This document shows positions 1 to 8,466 of a DNA stretch of 17,625 nt, piece by piece; positions within the stretch are counted from its first letter, which is position 1; each line of letters begins with the position of its first letter. This DNA is from Linnemannia hyalina (taxonomy: Eukaryota > Mortierellomycota > Mortierellomycetes > Mortierellales > Mortierellaceae). The notes under the pieces were generated by a model, which was not told where the DNA came from, ran no database searches, and worked only from the letters and a program-made list of their open reading frames with translations. The position numbers and the translations under genes are program-made. The stretch spans positions 1 through 17,625 of the forward strand of contig JAHRHY010000048.1 in assembly GCA_019671135.1 (NCBI GenBank), given 5' to 3'.

Positions 1-2
1 TC

Positions 3-1082
3 AAAGACCTGATGAAGACTGTGGACCCTGCGAACGAACATCGTCCCTTTGGAGAAAAGCTCATGGTCTTTGGCGGCGACTTTAGGCAGATTCCTCCAGT
101 TGTCAAGCAAGGACGCAGAGAGGAAACCATTGGAGCCTGCTTTAAACGATCTCCACTCTGGGACCACATCCAACACCTTCATCTTTCCGTTAACATGCGC
201 CTCCTCAGAAATGCCGACGCTCCCGACATCGAGGAACAGACCGGGTTTGCAAACTGGCTTCTTCAAGTCGGAGAAGGTACTGTTCCTGGCCCGTCTCCAG
301 ACCACAGAATCTCCACCACCATCACACTTCCACCCCAGATGGTGATGCCAGCCAATGCCAACATTGGCGATCTCATTGCCAAGGTCTACCCTGATCTCCA
401 GCACAATATTGGCAATGCCCAGTATCTCAATCAGCGCGCAGTGCTCTGCCCAACAAACGACAACGTCGATGAAGTCAACAACCACATCATGTCAGCCATA
501 CAAGGGGAATCAAGAGAGTTTCTCTCGCAGGACTCCATCATCGACAAAGAAGACGATAGGGTGGACGCTCTGTTTCCTATCGAGTTTCTGAACAGCCTCA
601 AGTCGTCTTCGCTCCCTCCTCACTGCCTGAGATTGACCGTGGGTTGTCCTGTCATACTCCTTCGAAACCTCATGCCACAGGAAGGACTTTGCAATGGCAC
701 GCGACTCATATGTACATCGCTCTCACGGTACGTCTTGGGAGCCACTATCATTACAGGAACACATGCCGGCAATCACGTATTCCTTTCCCGCATCCCGATC
801 TGCCCTTCTGACCTCGATATTCCGTTCAAGTTCCGACGACTCCAGTTCCCTATCCGACCCGCCTTTGCAATGACGATCAACAAGTCCCAAGGTCAGACTT
901 TAGACACCGTTGGTATCTATCTCAAGAAGCCGGTATTCGCCCATGGCCAACTGTACGTTGCCCTATCTCGAGTGACGAACAAGAACAACGTGCATGTGTT
1001 GATTGAGAGGGAGGGTCCCGATACACCATATGGCTGTACAACAAATGTTGTTTACCCAGAGATTCTTGCCCTGAGTGACTAA
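3..1082 (+). CDS. Helitron RepHel protein, C-terminal PIF1-type helicase domain (partial)
   Basis: The reading frame is open to the left edge, so the ATG at 12 is internal and not the start. The protein would unwind DNA during rolling-circle Helitron transposition in the nucleus. Visible PIF1/SF1B motifs: GGDFRQIPPVV (about 72-105), the motif III region; CPTNDNVDEVNNHI (about 447-488); GCPVILLRNL (about 642-671); and near the C-terminus TINKSQGQTLD (about 873-905) followed by LYVALSRV (about 951-974), matching motifs V and VI. Walker A and the motif II DE box must lie upstream of the window. The frame is undisrupted over 359 codons and stops at TAA 1080-1082, so this copy may be recently active. 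The Helitron 3' terminus follows 154 bases later, which favours a Helitron helicase over a cellular PIF1. Confidence 0.9.
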   Translation, partial: KDLMKTVDPANEHRPFGEKLMVFGGDFRQIPPVVKQGRREETIGACFKRSPLWDHIQHLHLSVNMRLLRNADAPDIEEQTGFANWLLQVGEGTVPGPSPDHRISTTITLPPQMVMPANANIGDLIAKVYPDLQHNIGNAQYLNQRAVLCPTNDNVDEVNNHIMSAIQGESREFLSQDSIIDKEDDRVDALFPIEFLNSLKSSSLPPHCLRLTVGCPVILLRNLMPQEGLCNGTRLICTSLSRYVLGATIITGTHAGNHVFLSRIPICPSDLDIPFKFRRLQFPIRPAFAMTINKSQGQTLDTVGIYLKKPVFAHGQLYVALSRVTNKNNVHVLIEREGPDTPYGCTTNVVYPEILALSD

Positions 1083-1206
1083 AAAAAAATGACATAAGAA
1101 AAAAAAAAAGGAGGGTAGGGATCAAGGGAGACAGTGACAGACAGAAATAAATATTACCACATCCATTTCGCGTTTTTTTTTTTTTTTTTTTTTTCACCCA
1201 ACACCT

Positions 1207-1236
1207 CCGCGAGCGAAGCCGCGGGTACTATTCTAG
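1207..1236 (+). other. Helitron 1 3'-terminal hairpin and CTAG end
   Basis: The stem CCGCG (1207-1211) pairs with CGCGG (1220-1224). Inside it GC-GAA-GC forms an inner stem-loop with A1212 bulged. Twelve bases separate the stem from the CTAG end at 1236, and the flanking base is T. This is the expected replication-terminator architecture of a Helitron. Confidence 0.9.
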
Positions 1237-1312
1237 TCTACTAATACAAAATCGTTATCTCCATCACCTGACTTATCGTAAATCATGTGATGTTCCCTCT
1301 TTCTCTTTCTCA

Positions 1313-1440
1313 CGGTGTTGTGGTGTGTGTGGTGTTGTGGTGTGTGTGGTGTTGTGGTGTGTGTATGGTATGTATGGTGTATGTGTAGTGTGTGTGTAAG
1401 TGTTTGTGTGTGTTGTGTGTGTTGTGTGTGCTGTGTGCGT
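1313..1440. repeat. GT-rich microsatellite
   Basis: Imperfect repeats of GTGTGTGGTGTTGTG type, grading into runs of TG. They lie between Helitron 1 and Helitron A. The open frame on the opposite strand here encodes only Thr/His low complexity and is not a gene. Confidence 0.85.
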
Positions 1441-1942
1441 TTTTTTTAGTTTAAAGTTAATTAAATTAAAAATGAGAGATGGATGAGGGTTGCAATCAGA
1501 GCCATACCGGTAAGCAGATCTGCCGGTAACCATGTTAAAATGCGACTGCGGAATGAGAGCCACGCCGGTAAGAAGATCTGCCGGTAAGCAGTAAGCATGT
1601 TAAGATGCGAAAATGGAGAATGGAGAGAGTAGAGCCGATGGCTTTTCTTTCTCTTTCACGGACAAGCATATTTTCTTTCCTTCCTTTCTCTTTTTTTTTT
1701 TTTTTTTTATCTGTCAGTAGCCAGCATGCCTTCCACTCGCTCTCACCGTGTCACTCTTACTACCACTTCCACCCCTGATGTCTCTCCTTCTGCGACCTTT
1801 ACAGGATACAGACGGGCCAAGGCGACCAACTTAACAAGGTCGCCCTACTGCTAGCGCTCCCTCTACTTCCTCCACTCTCTACTTCCTTTCCACCAAATGT
1901 ACCACCACTATCACCGCCAAACTCAATGCCATCACCCCTTAC

Positions 1943-2038
1943 TCTTCCTCCTCATTCTTCCTCTTCTTCCTCCTCTTCTTCTTCCTCCTCTTCTTCTTTT
2001 CCCTCTTTCCCCCCTTTTACCTCCTCTTCCTCCTCCAT
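1943..2038. repeat. CTT/CCT-rich low-complexity tract
   Basis: A pyrimidine-rich run of TCCTCCTCTTCTTC type within Helitron A. Helitron B lacks it, because the corresponding segment is missing there. The Ser-rich, Leu-rich and Arg-rich frames over it are artefacts. Confidence 0.85.
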
Positions 2039-2290
2039 CAGTAGGTGTGCCAAGCATCGTGGACGTGGGAACGGCCAACAAAGGTCGACAAGTTGTTACT
2101 GTCCCTACTATAAAGGAAAACAAACGGTATTTTAGGGTAAACAGACCACAATTGCTCAGATTGCCGCCTCTTTACAGCACAACTCCTAACTTATAATGGT
2201 AACAACTGCGAAGCAAGCTTTGATGCCATTTCAGACGGGGATGCTTACGTTGCAATTGCTGACGTGGTTCAATAGTTCGAGACTACAAGT

Positions 2291-2434
2291 AGAGCGTCTA
2301 ATCGAATTTATTCGAATTTCCTATGTTTTGCTTAGGATTTGTGCGCATTCGAAACGGATTAAAAATTTCGACTCGAATGCGCACAAACCCAATGCAAACC
2401 ATAGGAAATTCAAATAAATCGATTAGATTGGCTA
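2291..2434. mobile_element. 144-bp MITE with about 60-bp TIRs and a 9-bp target site duplication (Mutator-like)
   Basis: An insertion in Helitron A flanked by the direct repeat ACTACAAGT at 2282-2290 and 2435-2443. Helitron B has the uninterrupted site with one ACTACAAGT (reverse complement near 15341), which proves the boundaries. The two halves are inverted repeats over roughly 60 bases with scattered mismatches. Shared blocks include TCTAATCGA, GAATTTCCTATG and TTTGTGCGCATTCGA. The element has no coding capacity. A 9-bp duplication with long TIRs is typical of Mutator-like non-autonomous elements. That family assignment is inference; the insertion itself is seen directly. Confidence 0.85.
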
Positions 2435-2923
2435 ACTACAAGTCAGACAACGATTGAGTGGGAGGGTGAGGGGAGTGAGGATGGGTCATCGATCAGGCGG
2501 CGGAGGCACTGGTACCGGGAGAATGCTTCCAGCCTGAGGCCTACCATTCCGACCCATTTAGGTAACATAAGCGACAACGACGACCTGCTGAAGGAGAAAA
2601 GCCGGTTGTCCCAGTCACGCATGATTGTAGCAGCCACGCATGGCTCCAGCCCAACGCCAACCATTCCGACCCATTCCGGCCCATTTAGGTAACGTGAGCG
2701 AGCTATTGCCATCGCATTGCATAGTGCTCCTCAGTCCTCTGCTACGAGATGTAATGCTTGCAGACAACTTGGTCACCGTTGTACAACTCATGCGGATTGC
2801 CATTTGAGCAGGAAGCGCATAATCGTTGCAGAATCTCTTGCTTCTACTCCTTCCACGGTCCTTGCTACTCCAGCCGCTTCTGCCGCTCCTGTTACCCCTG
2901 CTGCTTATGTTACCCCTGCTACT

Positions 2924-2977
2924 CATGTTTCCTTTGTTGCTCATGTTTCCTTTGTTGCCCATGTTTCCTTTGTTGCT
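2924..2977 (+). repeat. Three tandem copies of an 18-bp unit
   Basis: The unit CATGTTTCCTTTGTTGCY occurs three times in a row. In the remnant frame it encodes HVSFVA three times. Helitron B lacks the expansion, so the unit multiplied after the two copies diverged or was lost from B. Confidence 0.85.
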
Positions 2978-4096
2978 CATGTTGCTCCCGCTGATCTACG
3001 TGTTTTTGGGAATAGAGTAGCTGCTGTTAAGGAGCAGGACGACACAGTGTACATGATCTAGGAATTGATGAGCGTGGTCTGCTCTCATTGGGGTGCTTTA
3101 CATTGGACAGAGGTAACCAGTTACGATAACACCTACAACTATTCTACATTCTTCTTTCTTTTTATTGATGCGCGATTTAATTATTTATTTTGAATACGCA
3201 GGAGCGTGTCGGACGTACAGTCGCTAATCCACGCTTCTCTGTGTGCTGCCTAAGAGTCAAAATGCCAGCCATCGAAGCTTCCCTTGCTGGATTGCAAAGC
3301 CATTTCAGAGGTATTTCTTGCAACCACCCGGACCTTCAACAGTGTCTTTGCCTTTACATTACATCCTTTGGTACCAGTACAAAGTACCGTGACATTCGAC
3401 ATGCGTTGACCGCCTGGCAGAGGGAAAGCGAAAAGAAAAAAAGGTATTGTGAGTGCGATAGAGGACTTTGGGAGGATGGAGATATGGCACGTACGTTACA
3501 AGGGCGACGGTCGAATAGGGAATGATCCAAGGAATAACACCTCGAGAGAGGAAGGCAGGTTTGAGCAAAGGAGGAAAACCGACAGGATTTAGCCCGCCAA
3601 GGCAACGAGTCGATTTGTCAAACAAAGTCTGAATGAGGCGGACGAGAGGGTTGTAGAGTACGTTCATGGCAAGACGGTGTTGTATTTGATGGAAAGAAAG
3701 GAGACTGCTGCATAAAATCTTTGACCGAGATCTCGACTGACAGAGGGCTCATCAGACACGACAGGTCGCATTGGGGATGCGGAGGGCTGGCTCGGTGCTC
3801 GCCACTTCATGGCATTCATGCGACCCAAGTTGTGTATCTATAGGCATTCGAGCTCCCAGGGATCCCGTCTGACACCTCCTCCCCGTGGCTGTGGCTTGGA
3901 TTAGTCAGGCCTGGCACGCTGGCACGATTTGTGGAATCTGACAAAGAAAAAAAAAGGAAGGGAGGGCAAAACGAAAAAAAAAAGTGAAGACAGAAATAGA
4001 AAAGTGAGAGAGAAATGAGGAACTGACAAACACAAATAAACTTTGCAATATTCAACCACCACCACTTTTTTATCAATTCACACTTCCTCCACACCT

Positions 4097-4126
4097 CCGC
4101 GAGCGAAGCCGCGGGTACTATTCTAG
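4097..4126 (+). other. Helitron A 3'-terminal hairpin and CTAG end
   Basis: The hairpin CCGCGAGCGAAGCCGCGG at 4097-4114, followed by 12 bases ending in CTAG at 4126 with T at 4127. It is identical to the end of Helitron 1 from the preceding ACACCT onward. Confidence 0.9.
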
Positions 4127-4400
4127 TATCATATATTCTCCTAGGACTCAATAAAGACCCCAGCTCCTTTCTCACCATTTTTCTCTCCCCAGCTGTTCAT
4201 ATCACAGTAGACATGCATGCGAGCGATATTGATCGAGATATCGAGATAATTCACAAAACCATACATTTGTGAACGCCGACGATGACGCCGACAGGGTATG
4301 CATGCCTGCTCAACGGGATTGACTTTGACATTCCAATTGACATCCAATGATGGTAGTTCGATGTCCATTGAACAAAACTGATCGACTTGTACAATGGTCA
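4127..4400. other. Segment without an assignable gene
   Basis: Between Helitron A and the gypsy remnant. A minus-strand frame runs across 4141-4401. It may be frame-shifted continuation of the decayed gypsy reverse transcriptase, but I cannot see a diagnostic motif in it. Confidence 0.4.
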
Positions 4401-5450
4401 AAAATGGCTAATTTGGATCGGCGATGACGTGACATTGTACATAATAAAATCTGGTTCTCTTGTACTCGATCACGACGAAAATATCACCTTGAATTTTCGC
4501 AACATGAGTTACATGTACTTGGCATGGTTTTCAAGCCAAAAGGTGCACCTTGAGAGGCATACTGCACATATCTCCAAGTGAAAGCTGTCTTGTGAATGTC
4601 TTGTACAGCTCTAAAATGACGGTACACTTTTTTGAGATCAATAGTAGAAAGTATCCTACTACCAGGCAATTCAGATTTTTCATCTTCAAGAAACACGTTG
4701 AGATGGCAAAAATCATGGCACGGTCGAAAATCAGTCCTCTTGCCGTTATCGTGCCAAAATTAATGGTGTAAAGGACGAGCGTGTCAATGGTGCCAACAAG
4801 TAACCATTTTTTGTCGCTTCATCAACAAACTGCCCATGGTGAAAGGCAATAGGGTACTGTCTTTTCCATGCCGTAACACCATCAGGCGTTTTCAACCGCA
4901 CTGGAGCCTCATCCAGAGTACAAAAACTCTGCTGCGAAATTGCTGCATTCTCATCAAGCAAACCACGAATGGATTGAAGAAAACCATCCCTCAATGAATG
5001 AAGGCAGGGGTTTCTCGGCTTCTGGAGGTTGGGTTGGTATAAGAGCTTCATACCTGTCCTCCAATGGACGCGGAACACAAACTTTTGCATCCTTACCAAG
5101 TCCTGGCAATCCAAGGATTCCAAATCAAAACGTAAATAAAGTATCCAAACCAATTAGCAAGTCATAGCCATGAGGCATGTCTAAGTCTTCACATGCATGC
5201 ATACTCTTTCTGAAGTATCAAGTGCTAAGGGTACAGTGGCACCAATACGAGGTACAGTGATGCTGGCATGTGCTAATTGAATGGGGTCATCGTTCTTGTC
5301 TGCATAAATGATCATTGCCTTCAATGTTTTAACAAGTCTGGTAGATACACATGTAATCGTAGAACCAGTATCAGTCATAGCAAGACATCTCTGATCATTC
5401 ACCCACATACATGTAACTAATACTTCAACCCCTGTGCCGTCTTGACACTA
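4400..5450 (-). pseudogene. Ty3/gypsy-like pol remnant (protease and reverse transcriptase start)
   Basis: A decayed LTR-retrotransposon pol read right to left. The aspartic protease piece (5408-5181) has the catalytic DTGS in AMTDTGSTITCVS, and the later YDLLIGLDTL at about 5163-5134 fits the protease C-terminal motif. A linker follows (about 5153-4746), with WKRQYPIAF typical of the region before the reverse transcriptase. The first reverse-transcriptase motifs are at about 4760-4500, with STIDLKKVYRHF and HKTAFTWRYVQYASQGAPFGLKTMPS-type residues. The YxDD core, RNase H and integrase are absent. Several frame changes and stops separate the pieces, so it is dead. I see no LTRs. Gag should lie to the right of 5450, but the next locus does not resemble gag. 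Confidence 0.75.
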
Positions 5451-5564
5451 TTGAAAGACCTCGCCAGATCAGAGCGCAAACGAGTGTGTGCATATTTTGC
5501 ATTGCCATTGTCAATCATGAAAGCTGTAGCATGCATGCCTTATAACGACTTTATTCATGGATGC

Positions 5565-8051
5565 TCACGGGTAGAATGCCGCCGGTTTTTTCTTGTAGTT
5601 TTTTGTTGGTGTTGTTGTCGTGGGCTCGATGGAGTTTACAATTTCCTGCAACATCTCGCGTATCTCGTGATCCACAGGCTTCGCCTCCTCCTCTCGCGCG
5701 GACACCTCTGCCTTGATACGCATCGCCAATGTAAGACTCCGTAAGATAGCCTCCTTGGTTTTCTTTCCGAACTCACCCTTCTTGAGAGGGATGAAGAATG
5801 TATCAAAGTGAAGGAGTCGAAAAACACCACGGAAGTCGAGGCGCCAGAGGTTGGTCTCGTCGTTGAACGTGCTAGATCCGTATACAGCGATCCCACGCCA
5901 AGGAATCGAGTGCTTGGATGTGCCCTTCACCTGACTGACCCAAGAATCCCTCATAGCCCTGGCAAGCTTGAACTCGTCTTGTCGCAACTTCTCAGCCTTG
6001 CCGTTGTGAATGGTCGACGCTTCTGAAAGGCAAAGCTGGCAGCCTTCCCATATCGTGACACCGTCAGCGAACTGGCCAATCTGCTTTGTATCTATTAGAT
6101 CATTCCGTGCCCAGTTCTTGCGCTCCTGTACGCCTGTGATGAGGACTTCCAAGTACTGCGTCTCAAGTCCCGTCATGGTCATTGCACCTCTAATGAAGCA
6201 CCACATCAGGTCTGCGAACCCTTGCCTTTCGTTGATGTTGGTCGGGACGGCGTCATGGAATGAGAAGTAGTGGGAGCTAGAAGATGATGGGAGGAAGTGT
6301 CAATCTGCTGATCTGCCAATTGCTTCAAAAGCATATAGAATGTGGGTGTATGTCCAGCACTTACTACGAGTGAATGATCGACATGATGTAGCGCGCGACA
6401 GGATCCCCCATGCTCTCCTCTGCAATCGCATCATTCACGCTGTCGTAGTGGCTATTCGCAAATATGCGCTCAAGGACATCTGTCAAAGTGGGCCAATGCT
6501 CGTGAAGGTTGCTAACGGGATCCACCCTACTTGCAGCTCTACCAACGTTTGGAGCCAGACTCCTCCTGAATTTTGAGTTGATGGTCATATCAGCTATGCC
6601 ATCGCGCGCAAGCGAAAAGTCCTGTAGGTTTTGCGCTCTGAACTCCCGGAACTTTCGAACAAGATCTTCTTCCTCTACAATCCACTTCACCTCTTGATTC
6701 AGCGCCACGAACTGCTCGAGATTGGCAGTGGGATCTGTCAATGAGCAGAAAAGAATGGAAAACCTTGTGAGTTGTTGCTGGTCAATACTGTGCGCAGACT
6801 GCACAATTTTCTCTACATCGCGTGAGTACCTGGAAATTCAAGCTCTTCTGCGGTAATGGTTTCTCAACTACTTGTACTGGTGGCTCTGCTGTTGTCATGG
6901 TTCTCCGAGTCCTTGGTCGGATCCTTGATGTGCTTGCAGCTGTTGACGCTGGCTTCACCGTCCACTGGCCGTGGTGTTCCCTATATGTTGGGGTCAGACC
7001 TGGAGAGTTACTACATAGTTTCTCAATCCATAATACCGGTCGCAGCCACTGTCAAGAAGATATTATACGTACAGAGTTCATTCTTCCTCGCTTTCCTGCT
7101 CTGGCATCCGATCGCACCTGAACATCGTCCAATTCAGCTTCTGTGAGTGTGGATTTGGGACTTGATGCAGGCTTGCCTGTGTCCAGGAAAGGGTTCTTCG
7201 GATTATAGAATTCTAGAAAATAAGCATGAAGCAATGAGTTAGAGCTTTTATATAACGTAAATTAGCCTAGCAGGCATCAAGGGCCGGTGCTTTGCCGCCC
7301 CGAAATGTACTCACCCGCGTTAAGACGTGTTTTCGGCGATGACTCGTCCAGTTCGCCCGAGGGATTACAGGGATGCATACCGCGACTACCTACTTGTGCA
7401 ACAGGCGAAGACTGGGACAGAGAAGTATAGAACGGGGACGAGAGTTGAAGCAGTGATGATTGATGTTATTATTATGATACAACTAAATATATATACAAAG
7501 TCACCAACTAGGTTTCTAGGTGTAGTGTCATACAAAGTCAGAGGTGACAGAGGGTGACAAGGAATGACTAACTAGAGAGCAATAGTAAACCTAATATGTT
7601 GCAACTTGCCACATCATAGCATGGATGCAGGTGTTATCATCTACTACTCATACATCAAACATGGACGCCTTAAATCACAACAATGCAACTTGCCTGCCGT
7701 AACCTCCTCGCCTTCCGGAACGCCGGATGATTGGTTCTCTGTACGATCACCTGAATCGTTTGGCTGAATTGTTGGCAGTGCGGCGGCGGTTGATGTCGAG
7801 CCCTCCCAAATCATCTCCTTGGCCACAGGAACACTACCAGCAACCAACTCGCTGGCTGTTCGTGTTTTTGATATCTTCACTACTCGAGTCGCCGAAAAGT
7901 TGTCGCCTTCGTTGCGTCTCCAGGTTGCATACTTGGTCGATAGACTTTTCTTTACCGTGTTCGAAAGGAAGCTTTTTGAAATAAGAGCGGAGTAGGCTTC
8001 TTCCGCATCGCTCTTGCTAAAATATTCAAACTCCAGAGCGAATTTCGGCAT
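5565..8051 (-). CDS. Multi-exon gene of unknown function; possible nuclease-fold C-terminal domain
   Basis: Not recognised as a named family. Proposed minus-strand exons: 8051-7704 (start MPKFALEFEY), 7411-7315, 7212-7069, 6999-6817, 6734-6365 and 6276-5565 (stop TGA), about 620 residues. The 6364-6277 intron is convincing: GTAAGT donor, TTCTAG acceptor, and reading phase joining IIHSYSHYFSFHDAV. Introns at 7068-7000 and 6816-6735 fit by phase. The link from exon 1 is uncertain: a weak GTTACG donor with exon 7411-7315, or a GC-AG intron (G|GCAAGT at 7693) straight to 7212. The last exon has ADGVTIWEG, then LSEAST, then KLRQDEFKLARAMRD, then RGIAVYGSS and LDFRGVFRLL. That D...E...K order resembles PD-(D/E)XK-like hypothetical proteins expanded in these fungi. 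This resemblance is inference only. The SINE lies 50 bases upstream of the start. Confidence 0.6.
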
Positions 8052-8100
8052 AGTAATGGGCCCAGAGAACAGTCCCAGTGGTGCAACAAGCCACCAAGGG

Positions 8101-8349
8101 TTTTTTTTATTTCTGAAGACGGTACTTGAGAAAGAAATGTGTAGGGGGCAAGACTCTGAATTTGAGGGAAGACTTTGTGCTGTAGAAGAGAGAGGAGCCC
8201 TCAACTCCTGGAGTGTAAGATGATGAGATCATGCGCCAAGCCAAACCAAACGCTCTCCTAGGACTCGAACCCAGGACCTCAAGATTGTGAGAGGGACGCT
8301 TTACTACTACGCCAAACGGGATCCCAAGCCCCGGAGAGACGAAAAGAAT
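8101..8349 (-). mobile_element. tRNA-derived SINE (about 249 bp) with a possible 6-bp target duplication
   Basis: On the minus strand the element starts with a tRNA-like head containing an A box, TGGCGTAGTAGT (within 8299-8314), and a B box, GGTTCGAGTCC (8261-8271), a full match to the Pol III consensus. A roughly 130-base unrelated body follows and ends in an A-rich tail (AAATAAAAAAAA, 8112-8101). The direct repeat CAAGGG occurs immediately at both ends (8095-8100 and 8350-8355). The acceptor arms do not pair, so this is not a working tRNA gene. It sits just 5' of the likely ATG (8051) of the unknown gene, in the same orientation. Confidence 0.72.
8261..8314 (-). promoter_or_regulatory. Internal RNA polymerase III promoter (A and B boxes) of the SINE
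   Basis: The A-box-like TGGCGTAGTAGT and the B box GGTTCGAGTCC are spaced about 28 bases apart, within the range of tRNA genes. They would direct Pol III transcription leftward toward the unknown gene. Confidence 0.7.
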
Positions 8350-8355
8350 CAAGGG

Positions 8356-8466
8356 CGGAACGATTTACGGGAAGAAACCGGGTCGGGATGAAAAAACAAG
8401 TCACAAATTGCGGTAAAACCTTAATTAATTGGTCAAAACCGGGTCATTAAATGGTCCAAACCCGGA
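8356..8466. other. Short spacer with repeated ACCGGGT motifs
   Basis: Between the SINE and the LINE-like frame. AAACCGGGTC occurs twice (about 8377 and 8436), and CCGGGT...ACCCGG can pair near the start of the LINE frame. No gene is seen. Confidence 0.4.

Larger units (their letters stand above)
1..1236 (+). mobile_element. Helitron 1, 3' part of a potentially autonomous rolling-circle transposon
   Basis: The 3' portion of a Helitron that enters from beyond the left edge. It contains the C-terminal helicase of RepHel (3-1082), a 154-base 3' tail with a run of 22 T (1173-1194), and a terminus of the Helitron type: a GC-rich hairpin at 1207-1224, then 12 bases, ending in CTAG at 1233-1236 and followed by a host T at 1237. 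Helitrons insert between A and T and end in CTRR with a hairpin just upstream, so the layout fits well. The same terminus recurs at 4126, 10495 and 13258 (reverse). The 5' end and the Rep (HUH) nuclease domain lie outside the window. Confidence 0.88.
1726..3435 (+). pseudogene. RepHel N-terminal remnant in Helitron A
   Basis: A broken coding track shared with Helitron B. Pieces in order: an ATG at 1726 opening MPSTRSHRVTL; an acidic stretch at about 2190-2290 (SFDAISDGDAYVAIADVV), cut by a TAG where B has CAG; a zinc-knuckle-like motif C-x2-C-x4-H-x4-H-x3-C in the open stretch 2717-3061; MSVVCSHWGALHWTE (about 3068-3112), resembling the CxxCGAxHWxxE motif in fungal Helitron proteins; a putative intron with acceptor TACGCAG at about 3201; and ANPRFSVCCLRVKMPAIEA (about 3223-3279), resembling the segment before the Helitron-like N domain. 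The family match is from memory of fungal Helitron proteins. Stops and frame changes show that it is not functional. The Rep HUH motifs are absent. Confidence 0.6.
1496..4126 (+). mobile_element. Helitron A, non-autonomous, with decayed RepHel N-terminal fragments
   Basis: About 2.6 kb that reappears as the reverse complement in 13258-15856 (Helitron B). The 3' end is certain: the hairpin at 4097-4114 and CTAG at 4123-4126, followed by T, are identical to Helitron 1. The 5' end is uncertain. Homology with B begins near 1530. An A|TC step at 1495-1497, a Helitron-like 5' boundary, is my best guess. Near the 5' end, tandem copies of about 60 bases share GGTAAGAAGATCTGCCGG-like blocks. Helicase and Rep domains are missing, while pieces of the RepHel N-terminus remain, so this looks like an internally deleted derivative. 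Relative to B it carries the 144-bp insertion at 2291-2434 and extra CTT-rich sequence at about 1790-2060. Confidence 0.8.

Noticed and set aside
1273..1563. Thr/His-rich minus-strand frame
   Set aside because: It is produced by the GT-rich microsatellite.
1897..2196. Overlapping Leu-, Ser- and Arg-rich frames
   Set aside because: They come from the CTT-rich tract inside Helitron A, which is absent from B.
2443..2980. Minus-strand frames with Ser/Arg/Gly/Asn repeats
   Set aside because: Antisense to the RepHel remnant. The repeat content comes from the 18-bp tandem units.
3354..3667. Minus-strand frames in Helitron A with counterparts at 13723-14134 in B
   Set aside because: The similar peptides arise because the DNA is paralogous. 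Frames break at different places in the two copies and run antisense to the RepHel remnant.
5565..8051. Gag of the neighbouring gypsy remnant
   Set aside because: The locus needs several introns with good splice sites and lacks a zinc knuckle next to the protease, so gag is unlikely, though not excluded.
8240..8330. Functional tRNA gene
   Set aside because: A and B boxes are good, but the acceptor strands do not pair and the anticodon arm is irregular. The A-rich tail and flanking repeats fit a SINE better.
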